A stretch of DNA of 64,000 nucleotides, from the NCBI RefSeq assembly GCF_000332515.2, contig NZ_AOGZ02000014.1, forward strand, positions 186,001 through 250,000. The letters run 5' to 3'. The translations under genes were made by a program, and so were the position numbers. Origin of the DNA: Leptospira wolbachii serovar Codice str. CDC (lineage in GTDB: Bacteria; Spirochaetota; Leptospiria; Leptospirales; Leptospiraceae). The notes under the pieces were generated by a model. It saw nothing but the letters and a program-made list of their open reading frames with translations, was not told the DNA's origin and searched no databases. This document shows positions 39,819 through 49,600 of the stretch, piece after piece (positions within the stretch are counted from its first letter, which is position 1; each line of letters begins with the position of its first letter).

Positions 39819-41228
39819 ATGGAAAGAAAAGACAACCAAACTATAGATTCCGAAGGAATCATTAATAAATCTGATACAATCTGCATCGTTGGTGCGGGAC
39901 CCGCAGGTCTGGCGATGGCGAGATCCCTTCTCTCCAAGGGAATTCCATTTCAAGTATTTGAAAGGTATAGTGATGTCGGTGGCATTTGGGATATAAAAAA
40001 TCCTGGTTCCCCAATGTATGAAAGTGCTCACTTCATATCCTCTAAATATCTTTCTAATTATTTTGACTTTCCAATGCCAGAAGAATATCCCGATTACCCT
40101 TCGAATCGACAAATACTCAACTATCACAGAGAATTTGCAAAGGTTTACAATCTTTATCCTAATATCCAATTCAACACAGAGATCAAACAAATCAAAAAAG
40201 TAGATAAACTTTGGTTTGTCGAAACTGGAACCGGAGAGAGATACCTTTTTGGAGGAATTGTGTGCGCAAGTGGAATTACATGGTCGCCTAATATTCCAAC
40301 GATTGCGGGCCAGTCTAGTTTTACTGGCAAAATCCTACATAGCGTAAACTATAAATCATCCCATTTGTTTCAAGGAAAACGAGTTCTTGTAGTAGGTGCA
40401 GGAAACTCTGGTTGCGATATTGCCTGTGATGCAGGTGCCAATGCAGAACAAGCATATATTAGTGTTAGACGAGGATACCATTTCATTCCGAAACATATAC
40501 TAGGGAAACCTGCAGATGTTTTTGGTGATGGTGCCCATTGGATTCCCAATTGGCTCTCACAATTTGTTCTCGGGAAATTATTGAATCTACTAGTTGGTGA
40601 TTTAACTAAGCTTGGTTTACCTGCACCCGACCATAAAATTTTCGAAACACACCCAATCATCAATGATCAACTATTACATAATTTAAGACATGGTGATGTG
40701 ATTGCAAAACCTGATATAGAAAGACTGGAAGGTGATTTCGTGATCTTTAAAGACGGATCAAAAGAAAAGATCGATCTCATCATTTTGGCAACCGGTTACA
40801 ACTGGTCGATTCCCTATATGGAAGAAAGTTACTTTCAATGGAAACAAGGAAGACCGGAACTTTACCTTACTTTATTCAACAGGGATTACGAAAATCTATT
40901 TGCACTTGGTTATATGGAAACAGACGGCGGTGCCTATAAAATGTTCGATGAAATGGCAAATTTAATCACTTCCTATATTGATGCAAATCTAAAGGGGAAT
41001 CCTTCGGCAAAACGGTTTGCGCAATTGATTCAAAACGATCGACCATTGCTCAACGGGAACATCCAATATCTAAATACAGGTCGCCATTCCGTCTATGTCA
41101 ATCAGGTAGCTTACAAACAGTATAGGTCTAAAATACAAAAGAAAATGGGATGGCCAGAATTAAAACCTGGGCAATTCCAACATTTAATGTCTAGAGAAGT
41201 GACTTCAAAGGAAAACAAAAATGGCTAA
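39819..41228 (+). CDS. Flavin-containing monooxygenase
   Basis: FAD- and NADPH-dependent oxygenase, 469 residues from the ATG at 39819 (GGAG six bases upstream; a TTG 12 bases earlier is less likely). FAD-binding GAGPAGLAMARSLL, the FMO signature FTGKILHSVNYKS (F-x-G-x3-H-x3-Y rather than the Baeyer-Villiger W), NADPH-binding VLVVGAGNSGCDIACD and the ATG motif IILATGYNW. Could oxidise nitrogen or sulfur compounds or ketones. Control by the divergent TetR protein is likely. Confidence 0.92.
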   Translation: MERKDNQTIDSEGIINKSDTICIVGAGPAGLAMARSLLSKGIPFQVFERYSDVGGIWDIKNPGSPMYESAHFISSKYLSNYFDFPMPEEYPDYPSNRQILNYHREFAKVYNLYPNIQFNTEIKQIKKVDKLWFVETGTGERYLFGGIVCASGITWSPNIPTIAGQSSFTGKILHSVNYKSSHLFQGKRVLVVGAGNSGCDIACDAGANAEQAYISVRRGYHFIPKHILGKPADVFGDGAHWIPNWLSQFVLGKLLNLLVGDLTKLGLPAPDHKIFETHPIINDQLLHNLRHGDVIAKPDIERLEGDFVIFKDGSKEKIDLIILATGYNWSIPYMEESYFQWKQGRPELYLTLFNRDYENLFALGYMETDGGAYKMFDEMANLITSYIDANLKGNPSAKRFAQLIQNDRPLLNGNIQYLNTGRHSVYVNQVAYKQYRSKIQKKMGWPELKPGQFQHLMSREVTSKENKNG

Positions 41229-41276
41229 AAAAGATGGTCTTCGTAAGAGTTTGTAGATTGGGTTGAATAGGTGATT

Positions 41277-41347
41277 TTTGGGATAATAGATCCGACTCAG
41301 TTCCAGGAAGGATATTCCTGGTATGAAACTAAAGCTATTATCCCAAA
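41277..41347. repeat. 71-bp nested palindromic element
   Basis: A perfect 13-bp outer inverted repeat, TTTGGGATAATAG (41277-41289) and CTATTATCCCAAA (41335-41347), encloses an inner perfect 7-bp hairpin CCAGGAA-GGATA-TTCCTGG (41303-41321). It sits between the convergent ends of the monooxygenase and lysine-rich genes. It may act as a bidirectional terminator or be a miniature mobile or REP-like repeat; no clear target-site duplication is visible. Confidence 0.6.
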
Positions 41348-41352
41348 CGTGT

Positions 41353-41658
41353 TTAACGTCTTTTTTTCTTTCTTGCGACTTTCTTTTTCGCTGCTTTTTT
41401 CTTAGCAGTTTTCTTTTTCGCAGGTCTCTTTTTAGAAACAGCCTTCTTAACTTTTTTCTTAGCGGCTTTCTTTTTCTTAGCTACTTTTTTCTTTGCAGCT
41501 TTCTTCTTTTTAGGAGCCGCTTTTTTAGCCTTTTTCTTCGCTGCTTTCTTTTTTGCGGCTTTTTTCTTCTTAGGAGCTGCTTTTTTAACCACTACTGCTA
41601 CTTCCGGAGCAGGTTCTTCTTGAATCTGTGGAATCTCTATTGTTTCGTTTTCTTCCAT
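41353..41658 (-). CDS. Lysine/alanine-rich histone H1-like protein
   Basis: 101 residues. An acidic N-terminal 20 residues (EENETIEIPQIQEEPAPE) is followed by about 75 residues of KKAAKKK/KKAAPKKK-type repeats ending RKKKRR. Composition and repeat pattern match bacterial H1-like nucleoid proteins such as those of the Hc1/AlgP kind, which bind DNA through charge. No fold is expected without DNA. The repetitive DNA means indel polymorphism between strains is likely. Single gene; the palindromic element lies at its 3' end. Confidence 0.82.
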   Translation of the reverse strand: MEENETIEIPQIQEEPAPEVAVVVKKAAPKKKKAAKKKAAKKKAKKAAPKKKKAAKKKVAKKKKAAKKKVKKAVSKKRPAKKKTAKKKAAKKKVARKKKRR

Positions 41659-41878
41659 ACATGTAACCTTATGAAGATAGTATCAAATCTTCCTTCTTGG
41701 TACGATATCAAAGCTTGGATTATTAAAAGTAAATTCATTTTTGTTTTGAGTGAAAGAAGATGAGTAATTTAATGATCCGAAGTCTCCAATCGAATATTGA
41801 AAATTGGCAAGTTCATTGATTTTCCGTTCGAAGTGGTAAAGTTTGAAGAATCTAACTGAGATATTCTATTGTTCCGAT

Positions 41879-42553
41879 TTATTTCCTGTGTTTTAGATAT
41901 TCAGGAAGATAACATCTTAAATAGGCGACGGCAGCTCTTCCGGCTTCACCTACCATCTCTTCGGTGATTTCTCCCTGTTCCCGAAACGAATACCGAAAGA
42001 CCGAATCAATAAGGGAGACCGCAATGCCCACCTTACGAGCTACATCCGGTAAGTCTGGTAGTAAAAACCGGTCCTCTACTTGAGAAAGAGCCAATTTTGC
42101 AATTGTAGAATCTAACGTTTTTCCGATATGTTGGGTCTCTTCATTACGAACCCCATACACCACACGCATGAGAGCTCTGTCTTCTCTTACGACAGATGCC
42201 GCTTCTATGGCAAGAAAATACACATAGTCTTGCCAAGTTTCAAATTTCGAGGTATCCACTCTTTCTAACCTTGCAGAAACTAATTCTGAATGTACTAACC
42301 GAAGGCCTAAATACAAGGCACCCATATTAGGAAAAAAATGATAGGCGGAGGCCCTGGGGATTTTGGCCCGTGCACATACTTTCGCAAAGGTAAGTGAGGA
42401 TGGATCTTCCTCACGCAGTAGTTCTCTAAGTGATTGTACAAGGACCGTCCGCCGACCATGATCTTGCACCTTTTTTCCGGCCTTTTTCCTTATAGAGATT
42501 TTACCCTCCTCCTTTCCCTTTCCCGATGGTTGTTTTGGCTTGGAATTTTGCAT
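41879..42553 (-). CDS. TetR-family transcriptional regulator
   Basis: 224 residues with a basic N-terminal extension (about 25 residues, KPKQPSGKGKEEGKISIRKK). The helix-turn-helix is at about residues 33-80 (VQSLRELLREEDPSSLTFA, ARAKIPRASAYHFFPNMGAL), followed by a helical ligand domain (AVSLIDSVFRYSF). Divergent from the class II aldolase pair. A 12-bp palindrome in the 120-base gap is a candidate binding site. Confidence 0.9.
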   Translation of the reverse strand: MQNSKPKQPSGKGKEEGKISIRKKAGKKVQDHGRRTVLVQSLRELLREEDPSSLTFAKVCARAKIPRASAYHFFPNMGALYLGLRLVHSELVSARLERVDTSKFETWQDYVYFLAIEAASVVREDRALMRVVYGVRNEETQHIGKTLDSTIAKLALSQVEDRFLLPDLPDVARKVGIAVSLIDSVFRYSFREQGEITEEMVGEAGRAAVAYLRCYLPEYLKHRK

Positions 42554-42655
42554 TCGTTATCGACAAAAGCCGAGTTTTTTGCCAGTTTCAAGCAAAAATA
42601 GCAGCCATCTTTGGAAAAATACTCGACATTAGCCCTGCCGAATGTAAATTCTATT

Positions 42656-42667
42656 CGACAGATGTCG
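42656..42667 (+). promoter_or_regulatory. Palindrome CGACA-GA-TGTCG, candidate operator
   Basis: Perfect 5-bp inverted repeat with a 2-bp centre, located in the gap between the TetR gene and the aldolase genes, 6 bases before the chosen aldolase start. Further CGACA half-sites occur at about 42558 and 42624. Position fits repression of the aldolase genes. Confidence 0.35.
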
Positions 42668-42673
42668 GGTTTT

Positions 42674-43348
42674 ATGGGAATCCAAGAAATGGAGTCAAAA
42701 GTGATTAAAGATTCAAAAATAGAAACTGTAAAAAAGTCCATGCTTACCGCCTGTATAAAGTTAGCTGATTTAGGATTTTTGGCTGGTGTCGGTGGAAATT
42801 TAGCTGTCCGAATCGATTCTAAACTTATGGCGGTCACTCCTTCTGCTACTGACTATTATACTATGAAACCTGATGATCTTTGTATCTTAGAGATCAATGG
42901 ATTAAAGATGGTAGAGGGAACCAAACAGCCAACCACCGAAAGTGGAATTCATGCTTCATTTTTTAGTTTGCGACCCGAGATTGAAGTAAGTTTACATACG
43001 CACCAACCACTCGCAAGTGCCGTCTCCCTATTGGGTTTGGATATGGATATTGAATCCATGGAAGGGAAACAAAATATAGGACAATTTGTGCGAATTGTTC
43101 CCTATGCCCCATCGGGAACCCCATTTCTTGTCAGAGCCTTTAGAAAAAAGATCACGAAAGAAACCAATGGGTACCTACTCCGAAACCATGGCCTTGTTTG
43201 TGGGGCATTATCACTCGATAGGGCCATCGCCAATGTAAAGTTAGTGGAAAAGGAAGCCGCACGTTTTTTACGAAACCGAATTGAAAAAAACCAAAACCTA
43301 ATCTATATGCCAAACGAGATGAAACAACAGTTACTCTCGGCGCTTTAA
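42674..43348 (+). CDS. Class II aldolase/adducin-domain protein
   Basis: 224 residues from the ATG at 42674; starts at 42611 and 42689 are also possible and none has a good ribosome site. Zinc-dependent aldolase/epimerase fold of the fuculose-phosphate aldolase and ribulose-phosphate epimerase type: GVGGNLAVRID (phosphate loop), TTESGIHASF (catalytic-type Glu), SLHTHQPLASAV (two His metal ligands), LLRNHGLVCGA (third His). Active-site residues appear intact. It is followed 65 bases later by a related but altered paralogue. Substrate unknown. Confidence 0.87.
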   Translation: MGIQEMESKVIKDSKIETVKKSMLTACIKLADLGFLAGVGGNLAVRIDSKLMAVTPSATDYYTMKPDDLCILEINGLKMVEGTKQPTTESGIHASFFSLRPEIEVSLHTHQPLASAVSLLGLDMDIESMEGKQNIGQFVRIVPYAPSGTPFLVRAFRKKITKETNGYLLRNHGLVCGALSLDRAIANVKLVEKEAARFLRNRIEKNQNLIYMPNEMKQQLLSAL

Positions 43349-43413
43349 TGGTTCAGTTATTGGCCATAATACCAAAGTTCGTTGGAAAACCAGAAAATTA
43401 AGGAAATACTAGA

Positions 43414-44145
43414 ATGAAATCGACTCCCATTAAAAAAAGAAATCCAAAACAGGAGACTCCATCCGATTTAGCGGAATTAAACCATTTGTGGGATCGCTTA
43501 GAAAACAAAGGTCTATTACAAACCCATAAGGCGGATCTTTCCTTTCGTATTCCGGGTAAAGGGAGTTTCCTTCTGATGCACCGTTCGGAAGGAAAGAAAT
43601 CAAAAGTAGAAACAACAGAATTCTTAATTGATAATCCCACAAGTAATCTCAAAGGAAATTCGATTCGAGAGGAATCTTTTGCTGTGGTCCGGTTTCATGC
43701 CAGTCTATATTCCTTAAGACCAGACATAGGTGCCATTGTTTGGTTTAGGCCCGTTTGGAGCTCCTTACTGGCAACTCTCGATCACCCACTCCCCTTAGTT
43801 TTTGATGAACAGTGCCGCCAATTAGGAGCACCAGTCCTCAAGATCCCCAAACGATTTGACGGTTCTGTTGAAGCAAGTTCCATTTTGCTTTCGGGTGCCA
43901 ATGCTTTTCTGGATGAAGGAGGTGTGGTCATCACTAGTGTCACTCGTGATAAAGCCATTTATAACTGTGAATTGATAGAAAAATGTTCCAAAGCCTATCT
44001 ATTAGCACACTCCACGGGAAATCCAATCCAAAGGATTCCTTGGTGGGTGCGTTTTATTGCGAAGAGTCGACTCTTAAAAGATGAAACCAAAGCCAGTGCG
44101 GCCTATGCTCGCGGCGAAACACCGACTGGCTTCAAAGCTTATTAG
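43414..44145 (+). CDS. Degenerate class II aldolase-like protein (metal ligands lost)
   Basis: 243 residues aligning with the preceding gene in its core: FHASLYSLRPDIGAI here against IHASFFSLRPEIEVS there, and GGVVITSVTRDKAIYNCELI against HGLVCGALSLDRAIANVKLV. The H-T-H metal pair is replaced by V-W-F, the third His by Gly, and the Glu before the HAS block by Val, so aldolase chemistry is not expected. The N- and C-terminal extensions are basic. The reading frame is intact and looks coding, so it may be a structural or regulatory partner of the first protein. Confidence 0.75.
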   Translation: MKSTPIKKRNPKQETPSDLAELNHLWDRLENKGLLQTHKADLSFRIPGKGSFLLMHRSEGKKSKVETTEFLIDNPTSNLKGNSIREESFAVVRFHASLYSLRPDIGAIVWFRPVWSSLLATLDHPLPLVFDEQCRQLGAPVLKIPKRFDGSVEASSILLSGANAFLDEGGVVITSVTRDKAIYNCELIEKCSKAYLLAHSTGNPIQRIPWWVRFIAKSRLLKDETKASAAYARGETPTGFKAY

Positions 44146-44174
44146 ATAATCCCAATTCTAGAGTGTGCTTATCT

Positions 44175-44663
44175 TTAATTGATACCGAGAAAAATATCAA
44201 ACTGAGAGTGATTGGGATCTTTCGCATTCAAACCATAAACTTCGAGATCAGCAACGTAAGAACGGTTTTTTTTGTAATTATCTTCGGACCAAATGGTCTT
44301 CCACGTCTCAAGGCCTATCTCAGCGATCGGACCCCAAGGGGTGGGCACTTGGATATAATTGGATGCAGGAATTGTAACTGAGGTTAGATGAGGAGGCAGA
44401 GTTCCAACCGAATCTACAGCAGCACCAATTAGGATAGTGTATTCCCCATTTTCATCCGATTCAAATTCTGTATAGGTTACCATAAATTCCGAAAGGTTGG
44501 TTCTCCCTGAAATCTGCGAAAGGATTCCCTCCTCCCAAAACCGTTGCCAAAGACCTGCAATTTTACCTTTGCCTGTCATTTCCGAAGCATTAGAAGTCCT
44601 GGCTTTAATCCCGACGAGAGTGATGTTCTCTAAATGAATTTTCTTCTGAGTTGTATTTTCCAT
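44175..44663 (-). CDS. GyrI-like (AraC effector-binding) domain protein
   Basis: 162 residues from the ATG at 44663; a frame extended to 44753 adds 30 non-conserved residues. Stand-alone GyrI-like small-molecule-binding domain: ITLVGIKARTSNASE, ISGRTNLSEFMVTYTEF, YTILIGAAVD, ASNYIQVPTPWGPIAE and the conserved Trp-containing WKTIW, ending in ADLEVYG and FDIFLGI. No DNA-binding region. The neighbouring AraC regulator carries the same domain at its C-terminus, and both genes run in the same direction. Confidence 0.8.
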   Translation of the reverse strand: MENTTQKKIHLENITLVGIKARTSNASEMTGKGKIAGLWQRFWEEGILSQISGRTNLSEFMVTYTEFESDENGEYTILIGAAVDSVGTLPPHLTSVTIPASNYIQVPTPWGPIAEIGLETWKTIWSEDNYKKNRSYVADLEVYGLNAKDPNHSQFDIFLGIN

Positions 44664-44799
44664 AAGATCATAGTAACCGAAAGGGATAATCCTTTCTTGA
44701 CAATTTGTGCTTTTTTGTGGGTAGTTTTTGCGACAAAGTAGAGAGAAAACCAACTTACTAAAATTCTAAAAACCGATTTCGATGATAGGAAAACCAAAC

Positions 44800-45660
44800 C
44801 TATTTGATGGGGATGTAGATTTCTGATTCTGGGTTGGTTTCTGATTGGAATCGATCATCAAACAAATCAAAATCATCACTAAATTCCCGTTCGTAACCTG
44901 TGTTTGGCATCCACGTTCCGTAAATATACTTCCAACCATTCAGAATATCTCTGTTTTGATTTCCGGGAATAGTAAAAACCATATATTTTGATGGTTTCAT
45001 TCTATGGGTGACAAATCCATCTGGAACAAAACCATCCGAACTCACTTGTGCACCGATCACCACATCGAAATTCTCCGCATAATCCCAGTTTGTATAGATC
45101 CCCATAAGAGAATGACCCATCCTGTGGGGAATGGATTCGGCTAAACCTCTACTTGTAAATTCGCCCCAAAACTTAGGAATATCGATCTCATTTTGGCATC
45201 TTTGCATTGTAGTTCGGTATGTTTTACCCATCAGAATAAATTCATTTTTGGTCACAACTTGTGTTTTAATTCCCGATCCATCGATTCTAATTCCATCACG
45301 TAAAGAATCAATTTCCAATTTAGGAAAATTTCTATGTTCTAATTGTTTTCTATAATCGGAAGGATTCATTCCATATTCAGAACGAAATGCACGTAGGAAA
45401 GACTCAGGAGTTGTATAATGATATTTTAAAGCTATATCGATAATTTTATCTTTTCCGAGGATAAGATCGTTTCCGGCTTCCGTCAGTCTTCGTTTTTTTA
45501 GATAGGTATAAACAGAGTAGCCCGTAACATAGCGAAATATTCTTTGGAAATGCCATCTGGATTGGAATGCATTTTTTGATATATCTTCTACACCAATGTC
45601 ATCTCTCAAATGTTTTTCAATAAAACTAACTGCTAGTTTGATATGATCGTAGTAATCCAT
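44800..45660 (-). CDS. AraC-family regulator with GyrI-like effector domain
   Basis: 286 residues. N-terminal AraC DNA-binding domain (about 5-105) with both helix-turn-helix units (SRWHFQRIFRYVTGYSVYTY, TTPESFLRAFRSEYGMNPSD). The C-terminal half (about 130-285) is a GyrI-like effector domain (FILMGKTYRTTMQ, DVVIGAQVSSDGFVPDGFV, YMVFTIPGN, ESEIYIPIK). The architecture is that of Rob/SoxS-related ligand-responsive activators. It probably senses a small amphipathic compound; target genes unknown, though the neighbouring GyrI protein is a candidate. Confidence 0.9.
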   Translation of the reverse strand: MDYYDHIKLAVSFIEKHLRDDIGVEDISKNAFQSRWHFQRIFRYVTGYSVYTYLKKRRLTEAGNDLILGKDKIIDIALKYHYTTPESFLRAFRSEYGMNPSDYRKQLEHRNFPKLEIDSLRDGIRIDGSGIKTQVVTKNEFILMGKTYRTTMQRCQNEIDIPKFWGEFTSRGLAESIPHRMGHSLMGIYTNWDYAENFDVVIGAQVSSDGFVPDGFVTHRMKPSKYMVFTIPGNQNRDILNGWKYIYGTWMPNTGYEREFSDDFDLFDDRFQSETNPESEIYIPIK

Positions 45661-45692
45661 GGAGCAATCTTTTCTTTGTAAAAAAACTTTGT

Positions 45693-46697
45693 CTAGACTT
45701 CAGTATCGTTTTTTTCTGGCCATTGGTTTTTGATTTCTAAAATTTTTGGTAAAACAGATACGAATTTTTCCACAAGTGTAGGATCAAAATGTGTTCCTGA
45801 TTCCTTTTTCAAAAATTCAATGGCAACGTCCACTTCCCAAGCTTTTTTATAAGGCCTTGCGGTTGTTAACGCATCGAATACATCGGCAATAGCAATGATT
45901 CTTCCCTCCAAAGGAATTCCCTCTCCTTTTAATTGGAAAGGATAACCCGATCCATCAAATTTTTCATGATGAGTGATGGCAATGGACTTTGCCAATTTTA
46001 ACAAACTGGAGTTGTGGTCCCCAATGATCTCAGCACCGATCTGGGGGTGGCGTTTCATAATCTCCCACTCTTCTTGTGTGAGTTTTCCTGGTTTTTGAAT
46101 GATATGATCCGGAATTCCAATTTTTCCCACATCGTGCATAGGTGCTGCATTTAAAATTTCTTCAGCAGCTTCGGAAGAATAACCGAAGGCCAAAGCAAGG
46201 CTTTGTGAATAATGACTCATACGAATCACATGCATACCCGTTTCATTGTCTTTGTATTCAGAAGCCATACCTAGACGTTGTACAATTTGTAACCTCGTTG
46301 CCTTAACTTCGTTTACATTTACTAATGATAGATGGTTTTGTATTCTTGCTTTTACAATTGGTGGACTGACTGGTTTGATAATATAATCGACTGCTCCCAA
46401 TTGAAATCCTTTCTCCTCATCACCCACTTCAGTAAGGGCAGTCACAAAGATAACAGGAATGTACTTCGTTTTTTCATTCGATTTTAAAATTTTACAAACT
46501 TCATGTCCAGTCATCCCAGGCATCATTACATCAAGTAAAATTAATTCCGGTTCTTCTGAGATAGCCAGTTCAATCCCTTTGGTTCCCTCTTTAGCAAACA
46601 AAAGATGATAGTCACTCTGTAAAATTTCATTGAGTATTTGTAAGTTAGTTGGTTCATCATCAACAACTAGGACCTTTGGTTTCGCATTAATTTTCAC
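45693..46697 (-). CDS. Response regulator with HD-GYP phosphodiesterase output
   Basis: 334 residues. Receiver domain (about 8-122) with VVDDEP and phosphoacceptor D56 (LLLDVMMPGMTG). HD-GYP domain (about 140-330) with the complete metal set: APMHDVGKIGIPDHII, HH-E-x-x-DGSGYP (HHEKFDGSGYP) and ADVFDALTTARPYK. This predicts hydrolysis of cyclic di-GMP on phosphorylation. Its start overlaps the end of the hybrid kinase gene by 11 bases, so the kinase is the likely phosphodonor. Confidence 0.94.
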   Translation of the reverse strand: MKINAKPKVLVVDDEPTNLQILNEILQSDYHLLFAKEGTKGIELAISEEPELILLDVMMPGMTGHEVCKILKSNEKTKYIPVIFVTALTEVGDEEKGFQLGAVDYIIKPVSPPIVKARIQNHLSLVNVNEVKATRLQIVQRLGMASEYKDNETGMHVIRMSHYSQSLALAFGYSSEAAEEILNAAPMHDVGKIGIPDHIIQKPGKLTQEEWEIMKRHPQIGAEIIGDHNSSLLKLAKSIAITHHEKFDGSGYPFQLKGEGIPLEGRIIAIADVFDALTTARPYKKAWEVDVAIEFLKKESGTHFDPTLVEKFVSVLPKILEIKNQWPEKNDTEV

Positions 46698-49600
46698 TAT
46701 AACCTCCCATTATTTGAAGTTTTAAAATATTTAACTGTTTAATTGTATTTTCAAAATCAAACTGCTGAATCGATGATTCAATTTGCGAAATGACTTTAGA
46801 AAATTCCGTTTCAGATAAAAGATCATACAAAGTATTCCATTCCTTTTGGTCCAAAGACCCCCGAGAAAAAGAATCAGAGAGAACCCGGATGGAATTCAGG
46901 ACACCGACTTTTGCAGAATTCAAAAGGATTTTGGTTTCACTTTGCGGTATATCCTCTTTTGAAATTTGATTTTCAAACTCTTCCAAAAATCGAAGGTAAC
47001 TTTGAGTAAATACCTCTTGTAAACTCTCAAAATCTGCATTGTTTAGTTTTTCATTCTGCATTTTCTTTTCCAGTTGCAGAGAAACATTTGCGATTGAAGT
47101 AATTCCCAGATTTGAGGAGACTCCTTTCATTCGATGTAAAAAACGCTGTTGGTTGTCAATATCTCCAAGGAGTTTGTTGCATTCCTGCACATCATTTTTG
47201 AAATCTGAAAAAAAACTATTCACCATCGATACATATTTCTCTAAGGATCCAAAAAGCTGGATGCCCCTTTGAGACAGGAAAATTTCTTCTTGTTGTGGGT
47301 TTCGAGCTGATTGTATCGAAGTTTTGTTATTTTTAGTTATCAGTTTCTTAATTTCAAAAAACAAATCTTGAATGTCTATGGGTTTAGAAACAAACCCGTC
47401 CATACCTGCATCTTTTGCTGATTGTTTATCTTCTTCGAATACACTAGCTGACAAAGCAATGATCGGGGTATGACTCGAAGTAGTTTTCTCATATTTACGA
47501 ATCTGGCGAGTGGCTTCCAGACCATCCATCTCAGGCATCTGGATGTCCATTAAAACTAAATCAAAAGGTTTGGATGTAAAAATCGCAAGTGCTTCTTTAC
47601 CATTCTTTGCAATCTCCACCTTATGACCATTAGAAGCCATTAAAAGTTGAATGAGCTCCACGTTTTGTTTGACATCATCTACAATGAGTATTTCCATACT
47701 CGGTAGATCAGATTGGATTTTCTCATTAAACTCTAATATAGGCTTTCCTTTTTCCAAAGGAAGGGAAACAAAAAAATTAGTTCCAACTCCAAGCTCACTC
47801 TCCACCCAAATCTTTCCCTTCATAAGCTCCACTAATTGTTTGGAAATAGTAGTACCAAGGCCTGTTCCACCAAACTTCCTGCTCATCGAAACATCTGCTT
47901 GAGTAAACGGATCAAAGATTTTTTCCATCCTGTCAGAAGCAATTCCAATTCCACTATCTTGGATATGAAACAACACTTCGCCATCCTTAGCTGTGATGTT
48001 AAGTTGGATAAAACCTTCCTTAGTGAATTTAATTGCATTCCCAATTAAGTTGGTTAAAATTTGGCGAATCCGAAGGCTGTCCCCTCGGTAGTATTCTTCT
48101 AGGTTTTCAGCAAGTGAATACTGAAACTGTAATCCCTTACGTTTTGCCTCGATTCCCATAGCAGAACAAACTTGATCCACAAGTGACAGAAGTGAAAAAT
48201 CAATAACTTCAAGTTCTACTGCACCCCGATCCAGTTTTGCTGAATTTAATACATCGTTTAACAAACGTAAAAGAGATTTTGCAGAATTCTTTACAGTTTC
48301 TAATTGACTTTTTTGGTTTCCAAATAATTCACCAGATAACAAAACTTCGGTGAATCCTATGATTGCATTCATCGGGGTTCTGATTTCATGGCTCATATTT
48401 GCCAAAAACGTAGTTTTGGTGATGGCAGCCATCTCCGCCTTTTCTTTGGATTCAATTAGAGCTTCTTCGATCATCCTTCGATCGGTGTTGTCTAAGATCA
48501 CTCCATCTAGGAATTTTACGTTTTTGACTTCATCGAGCACAAGACTGCCATATTCTAGAACCCAACGAATATCCCCAGATTTTTGAATGATACGATAGTT
48601 CAAAACAAATGTATCTGAAGTATCGATTGCATTCTGAATGATATTAGAAACATGGATTCGATCTTCTGGATGAATGATTTCTGAAAACGTACGTTTCCGA
48701 TTAGGTTCCAAAAAATCATTGGAAGGATACCCTGATAAGTTAAGTATCGAATCACTCATAAAAACAGTAGTCCAATACTCATCCACCAAACACCGATACA
48801 CTACGCCTGGAATATTTTGAATGAAGGACTGCATTTGTTCTTCATTTGATTTTAATGCATTTTCGATAATGATTCTTTCTGTAATATCGCTGATCAAACC
48901 AACAAAAATGTCGTCCTGGGGTAGTTTTGTGTGACCAATTGCTAGTCGAATGGGGAAAACGGTTCCATCTTTTTTTATTGCTTCCGTTTCTCTACCGACA
49001 CCTATAATCTTTGCATTTCCCGTTCTTAGATAATTAGAAAGATACTGATCATGTTCCGTTTGGTAAGGATTTGGCATTAAAATATTAACATTTTTTCCGA
49101 TGATCTCTTTTGCCTTCCAGCCAAACATTTTCTCTGCACTAATATTAAATTCCTGCACTATACCTTTTGTGTTGATCATTACAATGGCGTCAGCAGCCGT
49201 TTCAATGATAGCTCGAAGTCTAGATTCACTTTTTTGTAGATTCTGAAAAAGATCCTTATAACTAATAAAAGCGATTGTTGCCACAGTAGAACCAATGACG
49301 AATATACTACCCACACTCACAAGGGAGGCCAAAAATAATTGATCGGGATTCGAAGTCTCGAGGATTTGATTTCCTTCAGTCACAAAACGAGCAGCAGCCA
49401 TTCCAGTATAATGCATGCCGGAAATAGCACTTCCCATCACAACTCCACTAATGAGCGTTAAATAAATATTTTTGATTTTCAGATTTCTTTTTTTAAGTCG
49501 AAATTGAATGAAGATAGATAAAATTGCCAAAGATATTGCCACCACAAGCGAAACGACAAAAAGTAATGGATCATACATTAACTTTGGGCGCATTTCCATC

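Noticed and set aside
41220..41255. 11-codon frame after the monooxygenase (MAKKDGLRKSL)
   Set aside because: Too short, overlaps the previous stop and has no ribosome site of its own.
41380..41600. Short tandem repeats considered as a CRISPR or microsatellite
   Set aside because: The repeats are irregular codon-level repeats of Lys/Ala within a gene; there are no unique spacers.
41323..41763. Plus-strand 146-codon frame rich in Phe, Leu, Ser and Arg
   Set aside because: It is the antisense of the lysine-rich histone-like gene; its composition follows directly from the KKAA repeats on the other strand.
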